From Suillus spraguei (lineage: Eukaryota > Basidiomycota > Agaricomycetes > Boletales > Suillaceae): 64,000 nucleotides of DNA. This document shows positions 10,201 to 22,599 of this stretch, piece by piece. Positions within the stretch are counted from its first letter, which is position 1. The number at the start of each line of letters is the position of its first letter. Both the position numbers and the translations under genes were made by a program. Location: NCBI GenBank assembly GCA_016800925.1, contig JABCPU010000001.1, positions 682,001 through 746,000 of the forward strand. The letters run 5' to 3'. The notes under the pieces were generated by a model that saw only the letters and a program-made list of their open reading frames with translations, made no database searches and was not told where the DNA came from.

Positions 10201-12355
10201 TGCCCTCCCGACAACAGAAAACCTCGCTCACCAACCATAGTGTCATATCCTTGTGGTAGGTGTTTGATAAAGCTATCTGCATTGGACTGGATGCAGGCTG
10301 CCTTGATCAGTCCAAACTTCTCTTCGTCAGATGCATCCTCATATTGCGTGCCAATGAGCCCTTGTGCGACGTTATCTCTGATAGTCGTCGCGAAAAGAAC
10401 AGGCTCTTGGGAGACCAGACCGATCTGAGAGCGTAACCATTTGATATTCAGCTCTCGCAAGTTAGTTCCGTCGAGCATCACGGAGCCACTGAGCGGATCA
10501 TAGAAGCGTTCCGTGAGAGATACAATCGTAGATTTGCCAGATCCAGACGCGCCGACGAGAGCAGTGGTCTTGCCAGCCGGGAAGGTGATGTTGATGCCCT
10601 TGAGAATTGGGATATCTGCGCGAGATGGATAGCTGAATTTGACATCCTCAAACCTAATTTCGCCAGTGACTTTTTCAGGCTTCAGTCCTCCTGGGTCTGC
10701 AGAGTCGATATCAGGGACACGCTCGATCGTGGCGAAGAGTTTGGCGGCAGCACCACAACCATGTGTGATGGCTTAAGTAAAACATGATGAGAATTCCGAA
10801 TCGGAAATGGGACCACGATTACCTTGTAATTCAGGGGCAAGTAAGGCAAGGTTTAGTGATCCGGTTAAGATGGCGAAGAAGACGTTCACGACCTGTCCGG
10901 CGTCAGCTACCAACAGATGTTAAATGCAGTTTTACGATACAGAAACGGGGACAGACCCAAGCCCTCATTTATGAGGGTAGTTCCGAAATCGAACGCCAGC
11001 GCATATCCAGCGTAGGTCACGAAGAAGAGACAGCCGAGCCCTACACCTTGCCAAATACTGGCTTGGCACTCAAGAACGCGAGTTACGTCAATGTTCTCGT
11101 CGTATATTCCAGACAAAATTTTCTGTGTCCCGAAAGCCTGCGCGGTGCGAATAGTAGATATGACCTCTTCCGCAAGGCTACCTGCGTCAGCAACATGCTT
11201 CAAGGACAATCTGGTGTTGAACGGAGATCAGACCTTCAGGATGAGCTCGACAGCAAGTACACTCACTGCGTGTATTTGGAGAGAAACTTCTTCATGAAGC
11301 CGCCTATGATTATAATGCATACAATCATGGACGACAATGCAAGAGCAAGACGCCATGACCGGACATATGCAATAATAAAGCCAACGATGAATGAGCTGAT
11401 GCAACTGACTGAAACAGTGACTTTTTCAGATATCCCCATTTGTACCAAGTCTATTTGAAAGCAAGGTGAACTTCGACCGTCATCCGCCTTTGAAAAGTCT
11501 GGTATGACTTACGAGTGTCAGTTTGGATGCGCGTCGCGACCTCTCCGGCTCCGACATCATCGAAATAGGCGATTTCCTGTCTAAGGATGGCCTGAAGATA
11601 TTTTTCTCGTATTCTTTTCCCATTAGCCTCTGACGTATAAACCCAGATGCACATGTACAAATAGGTGGAAGCAAACATCGCGATACCTGGTATGAGTCAG
11701 GTGGGTACTAGGTCGCATTCTAATCGAATGAAGAACTTACCAAGATAAGCGAGGTAAGAAGCATCCACGCTAGCGCTGTGAACAAGCGCGGATGCAGCAG
11801 CATCGAGTGCGGCCTGCGCTTGGGGGATTGGATTGGTATCATTAGACTGCAGTGATTGATAGTACACGTTCTGTGCTGAGGTAAATGTAACGAAATCTTG
11901 GGTCATGTCACCGAATACCAAAGTCATCAAAGGCTAAGATAAAGAATAAGAAGCCGTAGGTCGCAAATCCGAGAACCCACCTGCGAAGAGCCAGCAGCGA
12001 TAGCAAAGATTACGCCCAAACAGTCCAACATTATTTCAAGGGGAGTCGAATACCTGAGTTGGTAAGCTATCGTGTTCAGTCAAAAGGTGGGATGATCTAA
12101 CCGAAATAACGAAAAGAATGAGGCAGAGACGAGTGTGTCCGCCGGCGTTGGATTCTCTGGTTCGCTTTCTGTTTCCTTGGATGCTTTCTTTGACCAGGGG
12201 AGAAAGGCTCGGATGCCGTTTGAATTTTCTTGCATGTGCACAGCAACGTGCTGTACGGATGTGAGCTCCTTTGACAAGGAAGGTTGCTTTTCGTCAGGAG
12301 TGGCTGGACGGCCCTCCGATGTATGTGACACCAGTAGAGTAGGTGTTTCACTCAT
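7224..12355 (-). CDS. Full-size ABCB/MDR-type ABC transporter
   Basis: Multi-exon minus-strand gene starting [12 protein letters not shown] at 12355 and ending [10 protein letters not shown] at 7224. The order is TMD1-NBD1-TMD2-NBD2. NBD1 has Walker [10 protein letters not shown] (about 10530-10560), Q-loop [10 protein letters not shown], signature LSGGQKQR and Walker [13 protein letters not shown] with H-loop AHRLST. NBD2 has Walker [10 protein letters not shown] (about 8110-8135), SQEPTLYAG, LSGGQK and [12 protein letters not shown]. Both ATP sites therefore look complete. A linker rich in acidic and phosphorylatable residues separates the halves (9750-9930). Family members export lipophilic compounds or peptide pheromone across the plasma membrane; the substrate here cannot be told. 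At least a dozen short introns interrupt it. I saw no frame break in the conserved parts. Confidence 0.93.
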
Positions 12356-13459
12356 GTTGGAGGAGTGACTGTGAGTGAACGTGTGCTACTGATCTGGAGG
12401 GGATGCATGTATTTATGTATGCTACGGCGGTTCCGAAGCGTCATGAAGTAGTAGTCAATGCGGTGTAGTGAGACCATCGCGGTGACTTGCGTAAGAGTCA
12501 GTTCGGTAATTCGGTATTTGCCAGGATGTGCATCTGGCGCAATGTAAGTGAGGAGCCTGCGGATTCAATTAATTGATGGAATGGTGCAGTTACCTCACGT
12601 ACCTGCAGCTAAGACGGTCCTTGTTCCTATAATGGGCCATGCATGTACTATGCGATGCAATGCTCATTGCATTCCTTATCAGTATCAAATCTTTTTTTTT
12701 GATGGTTCTCAATGTCCTCAGGACTCTGAGTTTGAAAATGAAGGTAATTCAATCATTTGCCGGTAACGTATTTGTCATCCCGTCGGATGAGTCACTAAGT
12801 CGACCCACTTGCTAGTAATTCAACGTCCTAGTCATGATCACCGGTACCATACTATCACTTGTATGCGATAAGATCAGTCACTTTTGACATGTTAACAAAT
12901 CACTCAACTTCAATTTAATTATGTAGGACCATCATGGGTCTCTGTCAGCCGTCGCCCTCCGTTACCTTGGCGTTCGAGTGCTTGTTAGGAATATCCTAAA
13001 CGTTCTGAATGTGGGACGCAGTGAGGATAGAACACACCCAAAGATCGGAGGGGACTGGGATGGCTATATATTTTACGATGTATCATTTGACGCCAATATA
13101 TGAAGACGTATTTGAATTTCGCAATGATAAGTGACGACTCGGCCATCATCACGGTGTCCGTTACAAGAATAAGTACACCGTTGAATTGCTCCCATCTTCG
13201 CCGATCCGATGCCACGACGCCTTCCCTGGACAATACCATCGAGGGTCCTCACAAACCGCGGCCAAGGCTATACCACCAGAGGTTTGTGAAGAAAGATGAA
13301 ATGCGTCACTGGTATCAGCGGTTGAGAAGTAGGGTGGCTGAAAATGTCTTACGTACCAGATGGGTACGAGCGTCGGCGGGACGGCGAGCATCTTCGAGAA
13401 GTCGAGTGTGGAGAGATATTTTTACATTACTGTGTTGGTTCGATGACGGTGTAAAGTTG
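12356..13459. other. No recognisable gene; left flank of the KDZ transposon
   Basis: The first part is the presumed promoter of the ABC transporter. From about 13000 to 13459 short open frames occur on both strands (for example 13161-13391 minus), none recognisable. The KDZ element begins at 13468, so any gene that spanned the site would continue beyond 26771. I looked for such a split gene and found only weak possibilities. Confidence 0.5.
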
Positions 13460-13472
13460 TGTCAGGCCACCT

Positions 13473-13777
13473 CAACCTCACATAATCCTTACTTTATAAG
13501 GATGGCATAACCCGGGGGTAATGTCATCCTTGTTAGCATAGATTGTATCAACTACCTACACTACCAATAAAAGTACGAATAATGTTGGATAAATACCTTT
13601 GGGGAAGTACCCAATGTCACATGTTATTTGTAATGTATGTTGTTTACACCAACCAACGCAAACATACCCAATAAGGGTAACACCGTGCTCAACACACTCC
13701 GCGCTCGTCGTCGCCAACGACGAGCTCAACAATTGCCTCAAATCTTTATGTTTTTTTTTTCCATGTCTTTTGCTATT
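13473..13777 (+). repeat. Left terminal inverted repeat of the KDZ element
   Basis: Begins CAACCTCACATAATCC and runs through a poly-T tract at about 13750-13760. It matches the reverse complement of 26462-26763 almost base for base, differing by a handful of substitutions and indels. The high identity over ~300 bp implies recent activity or repair between the ends. Small open frames here are not genes. Confidence 0.92.
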
Positions 13778-13919
13778 AGATGTATTATATGACATGTAAC
13801 ATCTAAATTTGAAGCACGTGGCTATCAAACCTTCATGCTCATCATTACCAACTGTCAGCTTGAGAAAATAACATTTAATCATATTGTTGCTATACTATCA
13901 GCAGAAGAATAACCACAGG

Positions 13920-15532
13920 TCAAAGCATGATAAGCATGCCACCACGTGGAGGAGCATCGAGTAGATCTCTTGTATTATCAGTAGAATGTGAGGGCCCGTC
14001 GCTAGACACCACTGCCAATGTGTCACCCTTCTTCTTACGGGGACCGCACTTTACACCCTTATCAGTGCGTTCCCTCCTCAATTTCTTGGTGACCTGGATA
14101 AATGCCCCATCCATTGCAAAGACAACACTTTCAGCTGGTGTTTCTGAAGCTACCTTGCATTTCCGGGTCTGTGTTAGTTTGGGAGCAGCGATGGAGGCAT
14201 TACAATCTGATGGCTGTAAAGGAGGGTTGGCAGGGCTCTTGGTTACTGAATTGGACAGTAGCTGGGGACCTGGTGCATTGTTCTCCCCTTCAGCGACAAA
14301 GTCTTCTTCATCAGTGTCATGAAGGGTGCTTGCCAAAGCAAGAACATCAGCGAATTTTTTTGCCTCCCAAGCTTTGAACTCTTCATCTGAGAGCTTGTGG
14401 AAACACGAAGCATTGGAGTCCCAGGCATTGTACAATACCCGGAGTTCTGTGAGAGAATTAATATTGCCAGGTGCAACGAACTTGCTGAGCGGCCAGTTTT
14501 CGAGGACAAGGTGGTATTTTTGTGTAATATTCCTGTCGAAGTTCTGGTAGTACATCCTCAATACTTTGAACAGAGCTGCTGCTTCTTCTGTAAATTTAAA
14601 TCAACATGCAAGAACTTGTTGAGCCTTTGTAGTGCAACTCACAACATTTTTGCATGATCAGCACCTGACATTTTTTCTTCAACTCCAGTAAATCCTGTAT
14701 ACGAGTCTTTGCAAGGCCTAGCCAACAAAAAAAAACATAACAATATCAGATCATCAGATCAATAAACAATGAAATGAAGACATGGGTCGATTGAAGTGGT
14801 CAACATCTGCATGGACTGCAATAAGAAGAATCTCTGTTCCTGTACGTGCATGCAATTCCATGAGCTACATAGATTAATGTCACTTAAAGATACAAGAGTA
14901 AAAAACACACCTGGTTGTCTATGCTTTGCAGTGTCTTGTTCAAATGAGTTAAGTGGGATGTTGTGGGGAGCCAATGCCTTGCTTTTACATTGCTCCACAA
15001 GCTCTATCATCGCTCCTTCAGTTGTGGCTTTCCTTTCTTCCTTTGTCATTCCCTTCCAGCAAGCAGAGATCTCAGCAGCATGTTGTGCAGCCTTGTGGTG
15101 GTTCTCACCTTCAGAAATTCCTAAAATACATCCTGTCAGTTGGCGCCTATGTACATTTATATATTCAACTAACACACCATCATTGATGTGCTTTATCTCC
15201 TGTCGCACAAATGCATTCCACCGTGACAACGAGCGCTTGTTCTTTGTGCGACGAGCATACTGTAAGATCTCTCGATAGTAATACTCAATGTTGTGTCCTC
15301 CAGAGTTCAGTAGCCTGATCCATTATCATCTGATTAATATTCTCCAAGGCCTCTCTGTACCCAGCATTGCATTCTGCGCGCTTCTGCTTCAGAACTGTTT
15401 TTTGGCTGGAGTATGAGTGTGGCGTGTTTTCTTGTGATGACACCATGGAGTTCGTGGATTACTTGTAGTTAACTTGTGCATTGCAGACGGATAGTGGCCA
15501 ACTTGGCCTGGCACACTGAATTTTATGGGCAT
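13920..15532 (-). CDS. KDZ-element accessory gene, unknown function
   Basis: Minus-strand multi-exon gene. A likely start is MPIKFSVPGQVGHYPSAMHK at 15532. The middle exon reads SRWNAFVRQEIKHIND, a gap, then CWKGMTKEERKATTEGAMIELVEQ and HNIPLNSFEQDTAK. The last exon (14561-13920) runs from MYYQNFDRNITQKYHLVLENWPLS to a basic C-terminus (KLRRERTDKGVKCGPRKKKGD). The pattern 'SRWNAF...EERK..T..HN.PL.SF' recurs, from memory, in agaricomycete hypothetical proteins found beside transposases; the basic C-terminus would suit DNA binding. No catalytic motif is visible. It sits directly inside the left inverted repeat and faces the same way as the transposase. Confidence 0.6.
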
Positions 15533-15631
15533 GGTACTGGGAGTACTGCAAAGCGGGACAATGTCAAGCGAACTGAAAAACAGCATAGCATACATAGTGT
15601 GTAAACAATAGCTCATGTGATGTAAAGAATT

Positions 15632-17634
15632 CTAGTCAGCATCATCCTCCTGAATGCCAGTTATCGAACACCAGAAGAATTTAGCTTCAGTCCATGGCAT
15701 TCCTTTACCAATGAGAATACCTACAAAGTCCCTACAAGTTGAGGCCATGTCATGGGCATGCTTGATGCCCAGAATGGTGTGATGAGTGAAGCCATGAGCA
15801 TAGATATAAGTGTCTGCAAGATCACCAAATGAAGGGATTGGGGTATCATCTTCATCAGCAGGTCGCTCATAAATGATGCCTGTGATACACCCAAGTTCCC
15901 AGATCAACTGATGAACCGGTGTGATGAGAAAACTCATGCTGAGCTTGAAACGGCACATTTTTGTATAGGTGTCAACTGGCAATCATTATCCTTACCCTTT
16001 GGCTTCACTGTCCTACTTTACCATGTGTTTACCCCTATCTAACGGTATTGTTCCGCACTCCGGAAGCCTTGTTGCAGCTTAGCGGCTGTACTGCGGCAAC
16101 TTTCCCGCAAAGCGGTGATCTTCGGCAATCTCCGTGAACCCATTTGGCATCCTCAAGCAAGATTCACTGTCCATCCAATGTCCATCCAGTCTCGCCGGTA
16201 TGTTATGTTTTGTAAACTGAAGTGCAGTCTTATTACATGTCTGCTGCATGTTTATCCTATCCCTTCCATCTCCGTAGCTATTCTTTCATATAAAATTCCT
16301 AGGTACCCATACTCTTTCCTTACTTTCCCCCTATGGTACACAAGGTACTTAGGAATAGTCACTACCACTGTCTCTAACGGAATAAAGTCTTTCACTGAAG
16401 TTACTGTCTCTTAAGAATTGCTTTACTGCTGCATGCACCACCGCTTGTTACCGCTTTCCCACGCTTCACCGCTTGCGCTACGCTTTCCCATGCTTCATTG
16501 CTATGCTTCACCGCTTGTTTTACCGCCAGTTTCCCACGCCATACCGCAGTTTTACCACTTTTGCTACCGCTTGTCTACTGCTTTCCTGCGCTTACTGCTA
16601 GTTTCCCATGGACCAGAGGTCACCACTAGCATCTTGCTACCTCCGACAGCATTCTCGGACCACAGGTTGGGCATTATTGGACTATATTAACTTAGCATTC
16701 CCTTTAGGGTCAAATGCTCTTGCTTTGCAAGTGAAGCAGACTAGATGGAGCGCAAGACTCACATACTAGTTTAGGCCATGGTTCATCTACAGCCCAGGCT
16801 AGATTGTATCTTTACACTGGCTGCTCAACTTCCCGTGTTGCCAAGCACTGTGTGTAAAAAGTAGAGCGTCTTGATGAAGATGTTGACAAGGTGAGACTAG
16901 AGATAGTTGCTGTAGATCTGTTAGTGTGATAGGCAAAGACATAGTGTAGATATACATACACAGTGTGGAACTCAGAGTTCGAGAGTGATCTGTCAAAGTA
17001 AGGGAAGAGAGGTCATGTTGTGCTGGAGATGAAATACAATATTTAGTACACTTAAACTCATACACAAGATATCCATACTTACCTTCGACAACTGTGAATG
17101 ATCTGTCAGTATCATTAGAAATGTCACCGCTGCCATTAGTTGAAACTTCGTTTATATTAGCACTGATGTTCAAGTCTTCCTATCCTCTGAGGATCAACCA
17201 TGCCATTGCTGTGGAAAAGCAGGTAAATTTTTTATATGAAGCAGAGCGGTAACCATCCACTGCTTGTTTACACTCTGGCCTGCATGTTGATCATGAAGGA
17301 GAAGTAGTTTGATGAATAAGTAGAGAACATACCATGAAAGAAATATGCCAGTTTGGTGACCCAAGATGACACTGTAACAACGAGTGATCTGCGGGAAATA
17401 GCTGGAGAGAGATTTAAGGGTAGTCTTCACAACTGCAGATGTTGAGAAAGCACGAGCAACATTGGTCACCAGGGTTAGCTGTGTAAGATCTGACATTATG
17501 GACTGTAGTTCATTGATAATGAGAGCTTGGGCTTCATTCGAGCATTTGATGATGATGGGGAATGGGGAACTACACAGGCCTGAATTATTGATGTTGGGGC
17601 TGTAATGAATGAGCGTTGTGAACAGATATAACAA
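15632..17634 (-). pseudogene. Second KDZ-element gene, split by an insertion
   Basis: Unrecognised minus-strand gene. Open pieces are 17194-17634, 16799-17173 and 15632-15982. The last reads KMCRFKLSMSFLITPVHQ, continues with ELGCITGIIYERPADEDD and ends SITGIQEDDAD. The insertion at 15981-16816 lies between the last two pieces; when it and one copy of its CTGGC duplication are removed, the reading TREVEQPVDTYTKMCRF becomes continuous. The gene was therefore interrupted after the KDZ element had landed. Exon borders upstream of 17173 are guesses and the pieces could belong to two genes. Confidence 0.4.
15981..16816 (-). mobile_element. TGTAAAGATAC-type insertion, solo-LTR-like, copy 1
   Basis: CTGGC is found at 15976-15980 and 16817-16821. 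Read on the minus strand the insert begins TGTAAAGATACAATC and ends GGATAATGATT. Its last 120 bp on the plus strand match 21435-21551 closely (AAGTGAAGCAGACTAGA.GGAGCGCAAGACT, CTAGTTTAGGC). The middle is rich in ACCGCTT-like motifs. The TG start and 5-bp duplication suggest a solo LTR, but the other end is not CA and differs between the two copies. Confidence 0.65.
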
Positions 17635-17918
17635 AAATCGCTGAGCTCACCAATGCTCCTTAATGCCTGGATCCTGCCCACCTATAACAACCCACCTAGT
17701 CATAGCTGAAAATGAGAAACAATGCTGAAAAAAAATAGAAAAGATAGAATGTGAGTGCATGGTCAGAGATGATCAACAATACTGAAAAGATAGAGAGACA
17801 AATGACGGAAACAATATAATAACAATAACAACAACAACAATAAATGAAACTGCCCCTGTCCTTGTGACAAGCCTTGATGGCAAGATTGATGACAATGACA
17901 AGACTGTCCCTTACCACC

Positions 17919-18118
17919 ATCAAGGAGGCTACAGAGTGGATTGATGACAAAGGGCAAAGTGCTACCAATTGAGTGTTCCAAACTTGCTGCCATTAAGGAG
18001 GCTACAGAGTGGATTGATAACAATGGCCAGAGTGCTACCAATTGAGCATTCCTTGCTACCATCAAGGAGGCTATGGAGTGGATTAATGACAATGGCCAGA
18101 GTGCTACCAATCGAGCGT
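17919..18118. repeat. Three-copy tandem repeat, ~70-bp period
   Basis: Units beginning at about 17921, 17994 and 18063 share AAGGAGGCTA, GAGTGGATT and AGTGCTACCAAT. Spacing is 73 then 69 bp. It lies inside the KDZ element just beyond the 3' end of the transposase gene. Open reading on both strands is a by-product of the repeat. Confidence 0.8.
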
Positions 18119-19928
18119 CAATTAACTTGCAAGCTTACTTTACTCTGACTGAGGGAGGCTCTAATCCAAACAATGTGCACAATTGCAGATGATAGCTAGC
18201 CTGAATGGAATCTACATGCTGTGTGCTACAGGTAATTATGAGATATATTCAATCAGTGTCTCGATATCTCCTTGCACTTCATCGTCTTCATCAATATTTC
18301 CAGGTGTGTGTCTTTGTCATCAAAAGGTTGTAGTGAATCAAGCGGTAAAGCAGGAGAGCTTTGCCCAATGTGAATGCCTGGAAGTGTATTCCCTGTGAAA
18401 CCTTCCATCAGATGAAGTTGGCTGATGCAACCAAGAATCTGTGTGTTAACAAGTCTGCGACGGTACAATAGTCCTTGACAATAAAATATATGAGTTCTCC
18501 ATCATCCTTGAGTGACTTGAGAATGCACAAGAACATAGCTTCTTCATCTAATATGGCAGTATGCAACCTGTGAGCCTCCACATTACAACAGATAATCTCT
18601 TCTTTAGCATGCTGGATGCGGAGATACTGGCGCATTGTTTCATGTATTGCAGGCTTGGCCCAAGGCTTCTCACAAATATCTTGTTGTGTTTCTCAAAGAA
18701 GATTGAACTCGTCTAGGAAATTGTAATGTGACACTCTGGACCATTCGAGCGGTGGTCAAGGGGGATTTATTTCAGATGCAGCTTCATTGTACTTTTTGAT
18801 GGCACTCTGGATAGCTTTGCAACAAGTCTGCAGTGTTTTCAAGATATGTGTATGCATACGATAGGCTAAGAGATACCGTCAGTTATGTCCACTTGTGTGA
18901 ATGAGTAGTTACCTGTCTGGGAGATGTTCAGTTTCTGAAGCTCAAACAGGCACTGAACTACAAGGTGCTGTAGGCTGTCGAGTGCATGATGGTACTTGCA
19001 TGTGGCCATATATTTCATGGTCTCTTGATATTCGTGAGTTGAAGGAGTCCAGCGGCAAGTAATGCCAAGCTTCACTTCCATAGCAATGACCTCATGCTGT
19101 ACAATGACAAGTTTCTCTGCAGTGTATCAGCGATGAGTTTCAAGCTTCTGTGTCTGAGATAGTTCAGCTGCGTAAGTCTGTTGCTTGCCCCGCAATGGCA
19201 CCACAAAGACATAATCAGATGGGGCACTCGAGATACATCTTGTTGAAGTGTTTGAAGATCGAGTCCTTAAAAACTGTCGGTATCATCACAATGGGTAATA
19301 GATTTACTTACTTGTACTCCTGCATTTCCTGAAGGAGCTCTACATATGCCATTGCATGCACATCCCACTCTGGTTCCAAACCAAGTGTGTGGAAATATTT
19401 GACTTCTTCAGCACACCATGTCTCAAGTTCTCCGGAGTGTATTCTGAGCGAATTCATAGCCTGCTGCAATATGAGACCATCTGAGTTGATGATACCAAGG
19501 GCTTGCTTGTAGTTATTGAGTATCATGGTGATGAGGTTAAGATATTTCTCCTTGTCCCATTGCTTGAAGAAAAGCTCAAATAGAGCATGATGGCAATGAG
19601 AACTTGAATAGCGGGTGACAGGCGCAAGCTGGTTGGAGGCACTGAAGATCCAATCAATTGTCTCGAAATCTTCTAGACCAGTGCCTGTGATGCCAAGGGG
19701 GTGGTTCTTTGTTTTGCATATGTAGTTGTGCACATAGCCATGAAATGCATCCACGCACATGTGAGACTCCATCTTCCAGAATTTTTCACCAAGAGAGCTG
19801 TTTTCAATTGTCAATGTAAAACCACAGCCAATGTCATATGTGCCAAGGGAACACTCTCCAAGGGCTTCAAGAACCTTTGAGATGATGGCCAAGGGATACT
19901 TGGCACTGCACATGCCAGTCATCAATGA

Positions 19929-20401
19929 TGTTACAAACTGGGGTGGCATCTCCAGCGACAGTGAAAAGACACAGAAAGTCTGCTGAGAAGTTCTACAATG
20001 TCCAGAAGAGGACAAGGTGAAAGTACAAGGAACGTGTTCCGAGTACGATCCAGGGTTCAGCCTCAAAGACAAGTCTAAGAGGTTCTACAAGAATAGAGAC
20101 TAAGGCTAAGGAGTGCTTAGACTTAGAGACGATTCAAGACGACTTAGGTTGGAGACCTAAGCGAAGGATGTTCCAGGTAAAACCCAGTAAGATTAAAGTG
20201 AAGTATACAAGCATAATACAATGTGCTTAAATAGGCCAATATGTGCGCACGGACCAAGAGAGACGTGGGAATGTAAGTGCATATCCAAAGGAGGAAGGCA
20301 ACTATAGTACAGATGCGTTGAGCATATGAGTCAGAGTCACTTTACGTAATATACAAAGTAAAGGAGGTAGAAAATGAATAGGGGCACGTACGATTGTAAC
20401 A
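19929..20401 (-). mobile_element. Solo gypsy LTR inside a KDZ intron
   Basis: Minus-strand copy of the gypsy LTR, starting TGTTACAATCGTACG and ending with the TAACA terminus. AATGA flanks it at 19924-19928 and 20402-20406. It shares with the LTR at 60527-61000 the variant stretch CTATAGTTGCCTTCCTCCTTTGGATACGC, differing from the LTRs of the long element at 55.8 kb. The insertion is inside an intron (donor GTATGTTATTTT near 20430, acceptor GCATGTGCAG near 19905), so by itself it need not destroy the transposase. Confidence 0.92.
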
Positions 20402-20916
20402 AATGATGTAAAAGAATAAAATAAAATAACATACAGCTCACCGCTTCATACCATGTCAGCATACCACAAGATGAACCCATGATACTTCATTAGCAAAACT
20501 ATCAACATAATCATGGGGAAAGAGGTAATCACTTTCATTGAAATTATGCATATCACCAATGTGCCGGTCACCTAATGTTGTGATGCGCTGTAATGAACAT
20601 ATTGGTGCTGGGCTTAAAACCCCATATTTTGACACTCGTCTCACATCTACAGGAGATACCACTTGTCCATGGCTGTCTTACCCCTTTAGCAGTACCGGCA
20701 GCATCCCATGCTTATCACACACCGTACCAACTGCTGCACCTCGTTCCACAAACCGATGTCCTTCCATGTCCTTGCCGCATCCGCATAGCTCCATTTGGTG
20801 TGTAGTTTGTTTTCTGCTCGTTATCACTGATTCCATGGAAAGCCTTATTACATGTTGCCTTGTGCCACAGCGCCTCACGCTATGTTTACTTATGGCGGTT
20901 ACAACACCCCAGTGCT

Positions 20917-21551
20917 ACTGATCTCACCTAGAGTATTCCAAGTACATACGAATTAGGATATAAGCACCGCGTACCCCACATGATACAGTACCTGATTTTA
21001 CACCATTGCACATATTATAGGTCAGGATTATTGTCTAGCTCTGGATCAACCCAGTAGTGGACTTAGTCTTTAAAGTTCCCTTATCACTCGTTAATACATC
21101 ATGCTCGTTCTCTGTTACCACTGGCATACTGCTGGACTTTTGACTGTTACTTTGATTGAACTTCTCACGCACTGCTACTTTACCGCTGAAAGTACTGCAG
21201 ACTTCTTTACTGTTTCCTTGCACCGCTCGCAACCTTACCGCTACCACTGAGACCACCGCTCGACATCACTCGCTCGACGCAACTGTGACTGACCTTATCT
21301 CGACCACGGAAGCACAGCTACTCACGACGCTAGTTCTGGCGGTAACATCGCTGACCGCAGCAACTTACCGCTGACCATGATGCTTGTTTCACACATAAGT
21401 TAGACTCAAATTTGACCATACTAATAGGCATCCCCCTTTAGGGTCGAACGCTCTTGTTCTTACAAGTGAAGCAGACTAGACGGAGCGCAAGACTAACATA
21501 CTAGTTTAGGCAGTGGTTTATCTACAGCCCAAGCTAGGTTGTATCTTTACA
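20917..21551 (-). mobile_element. TGTAAAGATAC-type insertion, solo-LTR-like, copy 2
   Basis: GTGCT occurs at 20912-20916 and 21552-21556. The insert begins, on the minus strand, TGTAAAGATACAACCTAGC and ends GAGATCAGT. Its ~120 bp at that 5' end match the first copy at 16.7-16.8 kb; the rest shares only a bias to ACCGCT motifs. It splits the transposase exon right after the codons for MDGGNSAKH; across it the frame is open when insert and one duplication are removed. Confidence 0.65.
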
Positions 21552-22599
21552 GTGCTTTGCTGAATTGCCTCCATCCATGACATACATGCGATGGAACCCC
21601 AGGTGAGGCTCATCCTGCAGCTCATATGTACATGGAGGACATGCATTAGGACACACCAATTGGGAGTATCTCGACCAAGTGCAGCATCAACCTGCTTGGA
21701 GACATGTTGGAGAATGGTAAGATATATGTCAAAGGTATCCGCAAGCATTGTTCTATATCATTGACAATAAGGTATCTGTGAAAACTTTTGTAAGTTGGTA
21801 TCTTTGTATTGAAATGAGATGGCACATACCCCATATGAGTCACAAATAACCTTAGCAAATGCTTCAATGCTGAATGATGGCTTATGAAGCTGAAGGAGTT
21901 GAAAGTGCTCAAGTGTTCTGAGAGAGGTAAAATGGATGGGGAGTAGGGTACATTGCTGAGGTATCCACATTGAATAAGTGCATCTGCTGTGGAGACGCTA
22001 TCAGCTTGTTGAGGTATTGTCGCAGAGGTTGTCAAAGAAAAGATGTCGAGGACAGTGATTTCAAAGTCATATTCAGTTGTTGCTATGGCCTGGAGTGGCA
22101 CCAAAGGAGGAGTCACTGATTGCTTTCCACTGAATATAGTTCTTGATGAGAGTGGGGAGCAGAGGGTCCCAGTTGGCATGCATATGGTCCAGTCATTGAT
22201 GCCATGTTCTCAAGTCTTTATAGTAGCGCCATGAATGCCATCTAGAGTGCATTGAGATACACCAAAAATAATAAAATCGTATAACCCATGGCATATTAGT
22301 GAAGTCATGGATGGCCTGAACAAAAGCTTGGTCACTTTGCAGTTCTTCTGGCACATCCTGCCAATCAACACCTGCATTATGGTCAAGTTCATTGTTGTCA
22401 AGAAGCATATGACAGTCATCCGGATGTGCCTCATAGCGCATGTCATTTAATGCATGAATAGTTTCATCTGTGAGTCCTAGGTGCTCCAAGCTGTGAATGA
22501 TACTGTCCGTCAAGAGCATGCAAACTCATACCTGTGGTGTCAAGATCGTAGCGGGCTTGTGCAGCTGTCCTTTCATGGGTGACATCTGATTGTCGAAGG

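Noticed and set aside
13599..13882. Matching small ORFs at 13.6 kb and 26.4-26.6 kb taken as a gene pair
   Set aside because: They are the two arms of the KDZ terminal inverted repeat, with no coding pattern.
15981..21551. One full LTR retrotransposon bounded by the two TGTAAAGATAC copies
   Set aside because: Each copy has its own matching 5-bp flanks (CTGGC and GTGCT), and the interval contains KDZ exons, not retroelement genes.
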